Positions 23,135 through 33,800 of a DNA stretch of 64,000 bases are shown piece by piece. The notes beneath the pieces are model-generated. The model was not told the DNA's origin, ran no database searches, and worked only from the letters and a program-made list of their open reading frames with translations. The stretch's first letter is position 1, and every line of letters starts with the position of its first letter. The stretch is taken from NCBI GenBank assembly GCA_949825025.1, contig OX463783.1, positions 16,775,628 through 16,839,627 on the forward strand, written 5' to 3'. This stretch comes from Siphlonurus alternatus (taxonomy: Eukaryota; Arthropoda; Insecta; Ephemeroptera; Siphlonuridae). Position numbers and translations under genes: made by a program.

Positions 23135-26042
23135 ATGGCGAGCTGGACGGTTGACTTAATGTTGGTGGGAGTGTTGTTGGTCTCGTGTGTTGCTCCATGG
23201 ACTGAGGGTCAGAGATGTGTCGGAGAATGCAATTGGTTTTCTGCTTCCTTTTGTATAGGTAAGAGTCATACATTAGACTTTTTGTAAGCCATGAGTAAGT
23301 TTTCTGCATACACTCTATGTACTTGCACCTAAATTCGATCAAGTGAAGAAAATGTATTTATTGCATGTATATATAGGGTATATGAACAATTTTATTTAGT
23401 TTTATAGTGTAGTGCCCAAAAGATTTACTTGTAATGCACAATGCACCCATAATCACGTCACAATTAAGGACAGCGAATTACAATTTACACTCTAAAAATA
23501 TAATATCATGTGCTCTGTAACAAATTTTTACCTAATTTTTTTATTTATTATTTTATTTTATTGCAATCTTAGCTTTACTACAGCATATTCTGCTATTGCC
23601 ATGGTGTAAGCATTCAAACTTAACAACAGTATTAACAACAGTTGGAAGGATTGATAGGAAGGAAGGCGGCTGTGGCCTTGTGTTAGGAACTGCCCCGGCA
23701 TTTGCCTGGGAGTGACGATGGGAAACCACAGAAAACCATCATCGAGGCAGACGGTACCAAAGAGAACGATCTTCGGCACCTCCAGAATACAGGCAGTGTA
23801 GTGGAAGAACATACATGCCATCTCGCGGGAACTTACCAGAACACGCAGCCATACCTCAGCTCGAAGAGACGAAAAGTCACCTGAGCCAAGACAGGAAGCG
23901 ATCCTGTGTCTCTCTAGCGATAGGCAGAGATCAAACCACTATGCTACATGGATTTTATTAAATGAAATTCAAATTTCACTAAGAGTTTTAAACTTGATTA
24001 TAATGCATAAAATTTTCACCTTATTAAAAAATACTTCAATTTTAATATTTGAATATTTATTTTTAAATGGAACACATAAAATATTTTTGTGGAATCTTAT
24101 TTATGCACATTATAGAAATTTTAGAGGAAAGGGAAATAACGAAAATTGTATTGTTTTAACAGCTGCTCCCCTAAGATGTAAATTACCATTCGCTCCAGAC
24201 AACGGCAAGGTAAAATGGCTGAGGAACGAGGATGTTGTTTACATTTGTGACGAAGGATACATGTTACAAGGACGTGCAATCAGACATTGTCGCAGCACCG
24301 GAAGTTTGGAGCCATACGGCAATCAAAGTTGTGTTAAAACAGGTACACTTCAAATTCTTTTTGAACGTCTAATTCAAGTGAATTAAATGTATAATAGTAA
24401 TAACAGGTAGAAATGAAGAATTATGCATGGAGAAACGTACACCTCTCAACAGCATGAACTTTACTCCTGCCTCACTTCTTTGAGCTACAGCTCTGAGTCT
24501 TAGAGGTACAGATTTGTAATTTTGGGAGATGCTGAGTTCTTTGTTGTTTTTGTTTACAATGGTAGTTACAGTTATACGGACGGTCAGGAGGATAAAAAAG
24601 AGAAAGTGGAGGTCCATCTACTATGGCATTAGATAAGGGAATTGACAAAAAAAAAAAATAAAATAAAAAAAAATGAAAAAAAAATAGTTTTTGATTGTTC
24701 TTTAATGATTCGATTTTTGTTAAGCTATCTTTCGTTTATTGGTGTATTTTTACAATGTTTGAAAACTTATTTATGTGATGCGATTCACGAAGCAGTTACC
24801 CAAATTTTTAAACACGTTTAGCATATCCACATTTAGCTATACCTATTTAACATGTTAAAATACCCTAGTTAAACATGGTTTAGCTAAACTTGGTTAGAAA
24901 CCGGGCGAACTGCTTCGTGAATCGCGCCCATTTTTTTAATAAAGTGAAAAAAAAAATTCAATAATTATATAATTTTTTTATATACTAGCAGAGAAAAGAT
25001 CATCAGTCCCTGCTAACTTACAAAGGCATGACGTCAGCGCAATCAACTTGATAGGAAGAACACTGTATATCAATATTAAAAGTGTTAATTCACCACGCCT
25101 CAATTAACTGCGTGATAAAGTAGAAGCAAAGCAGGAGTAAAGTTCGTTGTGTCCAGAGGCTTACATTGCATGTGTACGTTTCATAAAGCAAGAAATGATA
25201 TAAATACATTTCTTAAAATATTTTCATTTTTACATTTAATTTTATGCTGTAACTATTTTATTGAATGAAATTACTAGCAATGCTCATGATAGAACTACAA
25301 CAAGCAATACTTTAGATTAAAAAAAAAAAACTTTTTAATTTTCTTTCATAAATTTTCAAGCCTTAAAATCAATTTTTTATTTGGGAACGGTTTGTGATAG
25401 TAATAAACATCAACTATTATTTTTGAAGGTTGTTTTTTATCTCTTTTTTTTTTAAATATTTCATATTATACATCACTTTTCATCACCAAAACTTATATAT
25501 TTTATGATAATTATGGTGTTAATAAAAATGCTAAGTATAAACTATAAATACCTATTAATATTTTGTTATTTTTCTCAGGTGAAACCAACATTAACCTCGA
25601 GTCAGCCACAAATATCACAGAATCACAAGAACTTGATGATTTTTTCGCATCGCCTTACAAAATAATACCCTCCATAGTTCTTCTTATAGCTTTCATTATC
25701 ATAATAATTCTCGCAATATTAATCGTTTTCTACAAACGCCAAATTTCCGCGTTAAATTTTCAATTGTTGATTCCTTTGTTTACGTCTAATGAACTTGCAG
25801 AACAACCTGATATTGCTAACAATGATATTTCTGGAGAAGTTTCTTCCAGTTTTTGTGTACCTGTGCCTCCTAAAAGTCAACTCAAGAATTTGTTTGATTC
25901 AAAAAATGTTTCTGCAAATATTGATAACCCCCCTTTGGAAAATGATGATGAAGAAAACGAGTATGAAGTGCTCGGTGAGGTTGTACATTATGATTATGCA
26001 AGACGTGATTCAGTTTTGAACCCATCATGGCAAAATTCATGA
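23135..26042 (+). CDS. Single-CCP type I membrane protein, intact (255 aa)
   Basis: Exons are 23135-23258, 24163-24342 and 25579-26042, together 768 nt and all phase 1. Exon 1 encodes the family signal peptide and a variable segment (RCVGECNWFSASFC). Exon 2 is a four-Cys CCP (KVKWLRNEDVVYICDEGYML). Exon 3 has a short stalk, a transmembrane helix at about 130-152 (IVLLIAFIIIIILAILIVFY) and a tail of about 100 residues ending in an acidic run, EYEVL, then VVHYDYARRDSVLNP. EYEVL fits YxxL, and the acidic residues before it make it look like a hemITAM. That resemblance is inference. The gene at 48304 is its closest paralog in exon 3. Intron 1 holds a SINE and intron 2 holds two MITEs. A member of a tandem surface-protein family; ligand unknown. 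Confidence 0.9.
23540..23955 (-). mobile_element. tRNA-derived SINE in intron 1 of the 23135 gene
   Basis: Read on the minus strand it begins ATGTAGCATAGTGGTTTGATC, resembling a tRNA A box. The body has GGTTTTCTGTGGTTTCCC, GGCAAATGCCGGGGCAG and GGCCACAGCCGCCTTCCTTCC, a body I recognise from insect SINEs. It ends in an A+T-rich tail (AATAAAATAAAATAATAAAT-like) near 23540-23575. Confidence 0.8.
24430..25190. mobile_element. TIR element with GAAACGTACAC...CTTTACTCCTGC ends
   Basis: Left end GAAACGTACACCTCTC with GAACTTTACTCCTGC, right end GCAGGAGTAAAGTTCG and GTGTACGTTTC. It has no coding capacity and carries the GCGATTCACGAAGCAG MITE (24776-24930) nested inside. A shorter copy is at 51415-51690, at the same place in the paralogous gene, so the insertion predates duplication of the two genes. 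Confidence 0.65.
24776..24930. mobile_element. MITE, GCGATTCACGAAGCAGTTAG family, copy 3
   Basis: Ends TGCGATTCACGAAGCAGTTA and CTGCTTCGTGAATCGCGCCCA around the same internal palindrome as the other copies. It is absent from the paralogous intron at 51000-52035, so it inserted after that duplication. Confidence 0.85.
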
Positions 26043-26441
26043 AAATTAAATTATAATAAATTTTGCAGCAATTTTCATTATATTATCAATTAATTGACAT
26101 TTTCAGTATTCTTTATACTTGAACTCCATTTGTTTGTGTGGAGATGAAATTTTCGTGCAAGAAAAACTTGTATGCAAAATTGTATCATGTAGCGGCTGAA
26201 GTTTTCTTGTAAAGGAAAAATTGTGTCACGTAATACTGTCTCAATACATTAACATTAAATAATATTATTATGCTATTTTTTTGCCCGTATGCTAGCTTTT
26301 CTTGATGTTTTCTGTAATCTTATAACATTAGATCAATAATATTAAATTACTGTAATGTCAAAAAATTGATTTAATTTATTGTGTCTTGTGTAAAGTATTA
26401 ACTTTTCATAATTATGAAGATTTTTTTAAAAATACGTAATA

Positions 26442-26829
26442 AAGGGTAAGATAACACGAAACATCAATTGCTGTAGTCCCATTTGATTAACATGTAAACC
26501 TTAGCAACTTCATAATAATTCTGAATTTTTTTAGAGACAGTTCTTAGCACCAAAAAAAAATGTGGAAAAAATTTCAAAACAATCGGAATATCCAATTTTT
26601 TTAAATTAATTTCTTAATTTAGGTCTCCATGGGAAAGCCCAATACTGAAAATTTAAAAAAATAATTTAAAAAATTTAGATGGTCTGATTGTTTTGAAATT
26701 TTTCCACATTTTTTTGGTGCTAAGGACTGTCTCTAAAAAAAAATTCAGTCATTATCATGAGGTTGCCAAGGTTTACATGTTAATTATATGGGACTACTAA
26801 CAATCGATGTTTCGTGTTATCTTACCCTT
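26442..26829. mobile_element. Foldback element, TAAGGGTAAGATAACACG ends
   Basis: Arms of about 180 bp: AGGGTAAGATAACACGAAACATC pairs with GATGTTTCGTGTTATCTTACCCT, and CAATCGGAATATCC-type interior segments pair at the loop. It lies in the 3' flank of the 23135 gene. Confidence 0.88.
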
Positions 26830-27082
26830 AATAAATTATATGATTGACTATTAATAAAAAGAAAAGTAGAATTCATCGCAAATTACTTTCAAATGAATTT
26901 CAAAGTGTCATAATGCATTGTAATAGTACTTAAATATACAATTAAGATTGAAAAAATATATATTACGTTTTTAATTACTTTTTCATGCTAGCTAGGGCGA
27001 ACGAGAAAGGCCAAAGCCCCTACAGCCTCTTATTTTTCTAACTATGAAATTGTATCTATTGTAATTGAATAAACGCTTTATA

Positions 27083-27088
27083 ATTATA
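27083..27088. repeat. Target-site duplication of the Polinton, left
   Basis: ATTATA directly precedes the element's first bases AGTAGTGATAATG. The identical hexamer follows its last base at 46603-46608. Six-bp duplications are the known Polinton hallmark. Confidence 0.93.
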
Positions 27089-27482
27089 AGTAGTGATAAT
27101 GATAAGTTAGCAAAATCTCCCTCAAGAAGGGGGAATGTAAACAATGAAAATATTCTAAGTCCATGTAAACAAATGAAAATTTTCTAAGTCCACAGCCAGC
27201 TCGTACGACTCCAGGGATTTAGTATATATAATATATATATAATGTATAATTACAATATAAAATTTGGAAATCTTTTATTTTTTAGGGACAATTAAAATAT
27301 GATTTTTTAAAGAAAATTTGCTGGCTCGTACGACTCCAGGGATTTTGTTTGAATATTATATATATAGTATAATTATACTATAAAATTGAGAAATCTTAAT
27401 TTTTAACGGGGCAATTGAATTAAATTTTTTTATAAAAGAAAGTTTGCCAGCTCGTACGACTCCAGTGAGTCGGACATATAAT
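27089..27482 (+). repeat. Polinton left terminal inverted repeat with three iterons
   Basis: It pairs with 46248-46602. It is built of about three ~125-bp units, each ending in the motif CTCGTACGACTCCAGGGATT or a variant, at about 27198-27218, 27323-27344 and 27451-27468. The motif core TCGTACGA is itself palindromic. The two TIRs differ slightly in length and sequence. Confidence 0.9.
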
Positions 27483-27730
27483 GTATGTAGTTGTTATGGC
27501 TGGATGTGCCGCCTTGATATGTGATGAAGGTATAATGAAAGAAGTATGTGTAGAATAGTTCTGAGAATCTTGTGCGCGCTTTATGAGAACACGAGCCTCG
27601 CCCCTGTTTATGTCTGGAGCTACCGCGCTTTGATTAGAAGCCGGTGTGCGTGTGGTCGGGTAGCAGAGGATTAGAATATTAGAAGTTAGATAGGGGAAGT
27701 GTTTCTTGCACATCTTGAAAAGGGGAAGGG

Positions 27731-27738
27731 TATAAATT
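27731..27738 (+). promoter_or_regulatory. TATA box of the Polinton polymerase gene
   Basis: TATAAATT lies in a locally G+C-richer stretch, followed by an arthropod-like initiator TCAGTC at 27774. The first ATG downstream is the proposed start at 27815 (AACATGG context). Confidence 0.6.
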
Positions 27739-27814
27739 GGCACTGCTGGGGAGGTGCTACCGCTACACTGCAGTCAGTCTTGGTGACCACCACTTCAGCT
27801 TCACACTAGTTAAC

Positions 27815-30800
27815 ATGGAACCTTATTTAGAGAGGTTTAAAACTGTCAGAGAAATGTTAGACATGGGTGATTTTTTACAATTACATCCTGCTCGTCAAAT
27901 ACGTGGTGTTAAAAGACGTATATTAGAACTTTGTGAAAGTGTTCATGAACAAGAAAATTTAAATGAATATCTACCACGAATTGATAATCTTATTGACTTT
28001 GCTCAAAATGCAAATGGGAATGCTGAGAAAGAATATGTAAGACAATGTAAGTAAAATGTTAAAATATTCTTTGTTGCTATGTTGAAATACCTTAACTTTT
28101 ATAAAATGTATGCAGTAAAAATATATTCATGCTCAGATGATAAAATGTGTTTTTAAGACAATACTTTTTTATTTTTTTGCTTTACTGCATGACAAAAAAA
28201 CATTTTAGTTGGGAATCTTTTTTTATAAACTTTGAACATTATGTTTTTATTTTTTTCTTCTCGAGACTCAAGTGCGCGAAAGAGCGTTGCGCATCTATGA
28301 GTGCTAGCGATGGGTTGGTGGGAGGGAGGGGGGGGGGGGGGAAGGCTGCAGTATTGCCTCCTAAACGTCGACAGATTATTTATATTATTATTTGCTCACT
28401 TTTAACTAGCGTCTAGCAGACAATCGGGGAAGGGGGGGGGGCGGGGCTTGGCTTGCAAAATAAAAACTGTTGTAGTAGGAATTAATTTTCTAAACTTTAA
28501 CGAAATGATTTAATTTTTTTATTTTCGAGACTGTAGTATATAAAAAAGCGTTGCACATCTATGAGCGTTAGTGTGTAAAGTAAAAAACAAAACATCCTGC
28601 TTATAAAAAAATTGTCTCATTATAATATTTTATGGTTGAAAATAAAATTTAAATTTAGTATACATAATTAAGTTCAAAGTTAACTTCACAATGTGTTTGA
28701 CAGTAAAATATTTTTAATTTTTAGACATTAATATATATGTATTTTATTTTTTTGCTTTGCTGTATAACTATTAGATGTACAAAACCTAGACGCTTTTTAT
28801 TAAAATACAGTAAAAAGGATTTAGTAGGTTTTTTATGCTGCTAAACTTGATATTTTTAATGTTTTTATTTTTTATTCTCGGCGTAAATATAATTAATGCA
28901 GTAAAAAACACACTTCACGTTGTTTTTGTGCGCCGAAGATGCATTTATGCTGCCTACGTTTGCGCAGCCTTGTTGGTGCTGGTGGGTGGAATACATAGTA
29001 TTGGCTGCCAGCAAGGAAGAGTAGGAGGAGGGGGGGGGGGGGGATTAAGGGGAGGGGGGGGGTGGTATGAGAGGGAGAGTTAAATGCTAGAACGTTTATA
29101 TAGTAAAAAAATCGTGTGTTTTTTGTATGAAGAAATATATTTACTTTACAGAAGAGTGTTAAATACGATATAATTTTTTATTTCATCGTGTGTTCTTTTG
29201 CGAGGATAATTTTTTATGAAGAAATATATTTATGCTACAAATGGAGTTTTAATATATCGTGTGTTATTTTGCGAAAACAATTTTTTATATATGTTTTGCT
29301 GCCATTTGGCATTGGTGACTTTATTGTATGGTTGTAAATTACCATTACCTACCGCGCAAGCGATGCGCAGTGGTATAGTATAATGAAAAGTGTTAAATAC
29401 AATAAAATAATTTATTTTATCGTGTGTTATTTTTTGACAAAAAATGTTTTTCGTTTGTAGAAATATATTTATGCTACACAATGGAGTTTAAAACATTATA
29501 ATGTTATATTATATCGTGTGTTATTTCTCGAAAACAATTTTTATATTCATATGTTGCTTCCACTTTCCACTGGTGACTTTAATGCGTGGTTGATAATTAC
29601 CATTGTAAGACGCGCAAGCGACAAGCGACGCGCGGTCTCACCATAGAGGATGCTGACTATAGTGTAAAGTGCATGCGCGTACTTATGTAGTGGGTGGGCG
29701 TGGTATATATTTTGCTGCTGCCCTGCAGAGCAGAATCAGGGATGTATTACAAAATATTGAGTGCATTTTAATATTGATTTTTACATTTTATTTTTTGCAA
29801 AATAGCTTTAAAATATAATGTATAAAATTCATTGTTGGTACAAGGAAAAAAATAATATTTTTTTACTTTTTTAATAAAGTAGAATGCACTATTATAAAAG
29901 GGGAAGGTAAACCACGGAGCACTATTATAATGAATAGATTCGTGTGCTATTGTATGAAGAAATATATTTATGATACAATCTAGTGTTTACATGGTATAAT
30001 ATTTTTTTTAATGTATCGTGTGTTATTATACAAACAAATATTTTTTAACTACATATACAATATGTATGCATATATGATGCTGCTGCTAGGAGTAGTGTTT
30101 ACAACGATTCGAACGGTACACGCTGATGTCAACAGTTGGAAAGGCGGAGTTGCTAACATTGTGAATGCGTGCCATGCGGATTGTGTTTACATTAAAACAA
30201 AACGCTGTCGTGTAAAAATTGTGGCTTTCTACAATATTTTTCAATTACGAAATAATTTTTGAAATAAAATGTATACAATATGGCATCAATTCAAAATATA
30301 TTTTGTTATAATAAGACAATGGCGAAAGTGAAAAAACTTAGTTTTTGTTTTTTATTTTTATTTAATTATTGGAATACAGAAAATCCATTTTGTTTGTATG
30401 CATACAAAATTTACGTATTATAATATTTTTATTGTTGAGTTATAATATTTAACTTTGCTGCGCGGATCAAACTATTATGTGTATATACAATTTGATCATG
30501 CTAAATTTCTATTGCATTTTATATTAGTAATATTTTTCATTTTTTATTGTTTAGATGTTTTTCCTGTAGCAGCGACCAATAACATTAGTGGATATGTTGT
30601 ACCAGAAAAGAGAGGTAAAACATTTATTTTAGCTTGTAAAAAATATATTTATCTTGAATATTATTTTCAGCTCGAATTGAAACTTCACAGCCTAGTACAT
30701 CTGACACTCAACATGACATTACAAGTGCCTCATCGAGTGGTACACATGATGACACATACTCACCTCCAAAAAAAAGACTAGGTAAAATTAAAATAATGTA

Positions 30801-33800
30801 AAAATTTAACAATAGTATTTACACAGTATATTTTATTTAGGGCGTCCTCCAAAACCCAAAGCACCTCCAAAACCCAAAGCACCTCCAAAACCTAAAGCAA
30901 TAAAAGCTATTAGAGGAAAAAAGAATAATACTGCTACAACAGCAGAGGCCTCAACAGCAGATGCAAGTACCTCACAATACATTCCACCACCGACCTCATC
31001 AAATAGTGTAGCAGGTAAATATGACTACATTATTATTTGAAAGTTAAAATAAAATGAGCAATTTTAATATAATTTTATAATTATTATTTTAGGTTCAGTG
31101 CCTCAGTATGCAAGTACCTCACAATACATTCCACCACCGACCTCATCAAATGGTGTAGCAGGTAAATATGACTACATTATTTGAAAGTTAAAATAAAATG
31201 AGCAATTTTAATATAATTTTATAATTATTATTTTAGGTTCCGTGCCTCAGTATGCAAGTACCTCACAATACATTCCACCACCGACCTCATCAAATGGTGT
31301 AGCAGGTAAATATGACTACATTATTTGAAAGTTAAAATAAAATGAGCAATTTTAATATAATTTTATAATTATTATTTCAGGTTCAGTGCCTCAATATGCA
31401 AGTACCTCACAATACATTCCACCACCGACTTCATCAAATGGTGTAGCAGGTAAATATGACTATATTATTTGAAAGTTAAAATAAAATGAGCAATTTTAAT
31501 ATAATTTTATAATTATTATTTCAGGTTCAGCGCCTCAATATGCAAGTACCTCACAATACATTCCACCACCGACCTCATCAAATGGTGTAGCAGGTAAATA
31601 TGAGTACATTATTATTTGAAAGTTAAAATAAAATGAGCAATTTTAATATAATTTTATAATTATTATTTCAGGTTCAGTGCCTCAGTTTAGCATCACATTT
31701 GATCCTTCTGTAATGCTACCATCTCAATACTTTCCACCCATTGTCAATGCTGGCCAACCTACTGCTGCAATAGGTAAATATCGTTTCATTTTTTATTTTT
31801 AATGCACTTTGAAGCAAAAAATGTATTTTTTTAATTTTGTTTTTGTTTATTTACAGATGTATTAACTCGTCATAAAATAACTACAGGAAGCATGTACAAA
31901 TTGGTACCTCAAACTTTAGGAGCACTTCCAAAAAATCCTCCTCCTATTAAAATAAATAAAAAAGCTTTGGAATCTGAAAATACATCTGTCCCAAATGAAG
32001 CTGCAATTTCTAATCGTACTGTAGATATTGTTAAGCGAATTACAGGAGTGCAACAATATCAGCTCCAACCAGTCATTGCTGAAAATTCTAATGCTGTAAT
32101 ACATCAGCAACCTATTTTTTCTGCTACACCCCAAACTGAACATCCAAATACCCCTCCCCCTCCTCCTTTTTCTAACACTGACAATGTTAACACTATTGTG
32201 GAGGGTAATATGCAAGCTTCTAATTCTACAGTTGTGCAAGAAAATAATGAGGTTGTACCTGAACAATCAGGGAATAGTGTACGTGATGATATTGCTGCCA
32301 ACACGGCTCAATTAAAAGTTAAACGTAAACATAAAAACCGTCATCTTCAAAATGATGTAGAGACAGAAAGAGCTGTCAGTTCCATTACTATTCAAACTGA
32401 TAGTAAGAAAGATAAATCTGAAAAAGTAAAAAAATTGTCACTTAAAAAGCAAAGTAAAGCTGTAAACCAAGATGAAAGTAATCATCAATCAACTAAAGAG
32501 AGAGTGTTTCATGAGTATGAGGAGAAGCAAAAACAAAAAAAAACTAGATGGAATCCAAGCATGCCTATTTCACCAGAGGTTTTGCAGTATACTCCTACCC
32601 CACTGCATATTTTGAAGCAGCAAAAGAATAATAATCATCGTGACTCCTCTCGTTCCCGTTCGCGCAGTCCTCATAATAACACACGCAATATTTCTACACC
32701 TTCTCCTATAACTACTCCTGAGAAAATGCCTAATACTCCTGGTAAATTAATACCTGACCTGACTAAAACATGTTCCTCTTCTCATGCAAATCAGCAAAAC
32801 AAATCAATGCCACGTTTACATTCTCTTTCACCAAGTCCCCCTCCTCCTACACCTTCACCTCCTGCTACACTCCCACCTCCTCCTCTTCCTTCTCTTCCTC
32901 CTGCTTTTCCTCCTAAAAACACAGTTGAGAATCTTGACGAAAGTTCCTCGTCCTCTGACAGCTCTAGCAGCTCAAGCACATCTTCTTCTTCTGATGTAGA
33001 AGAAAATGAAGAAGTGAGTACAAAAAGTACCACATAAAAACAATAATATATTTTTATATGTGTTTTAACTTAAACACTTTTTTAAATTCTCAGTTGAATT
33101 GATATAAAATTAATGTAAAAATGAAAAACAATTATATGTTTAAGATATTTAAAACTTAGCAAATAACATAAATATTAACATATAATCGTTTTTTATTTCA
33201 GAATCAGCCAATGAACTTACAGGAGGGGAGAGGAGGTTCACAGGTTCAGAAGTCCTTCACAATACAAGGTAGAAGGAAGAATTATGTAAAAAAATTTAAT
33301 GTTCATGCAATGGAATATGTTTTAAAATTACATAAACCATCTGCAAATGAAAATGTTTATACACATTACCAAAAAGTTATTGAAGACTTAGTTAAGTTGT
33401 TTAAACAAAACACGTCTCCATGCAATAAGATAGGAGTTGTTATTAAAAATAGTATAAAGGATCTACTGACACCAATTGGCTTGTCCTATCGAGATGTCTC
33501 GCAGCTTAGTGCCGACACATTATGGGGTCTCATCTATAGAGTTTCACAGTCAAACACAGAGTTTTTCTTAGAGGGTGAAATCTCTGCCCATGTAAATGTT
33601 ATAGATTTAAACTTTGGAAAAGGATATGACAGAAATCGTATATATGGTAGTGTGAATGAATATATAAAAAAAAACAGAGGCGTTATACCAATTATTGCAG
33701 AAGGTACAAAATGTCTTGCACATGCTGTTATAGTAGGCTTGGAACTAATAAACAAAACACCAAATGTTAAAGATATACAAAAAGATACAAATAGAATGGA

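Noticed and set aside
23925..23955. tRNA gene on the minus strand
   Set aside because: Only an A-box-like stretch is present; there is no complete cloverleaf, and it continues into a SINE body.
30011..30262. Small Polinton ORF (83 aa)
   Set aside because: It lies in the repeat-rich intron, has no recognisable domain and overlaps the repeated CGTGTGTTATT motif.
32784..33033. Leu/Val-rich frames overlapping the Pro/Ser-rich polymerase exon
   Set aside because: Alternative frames of a low-complexity CCTCCT-type coding tract.
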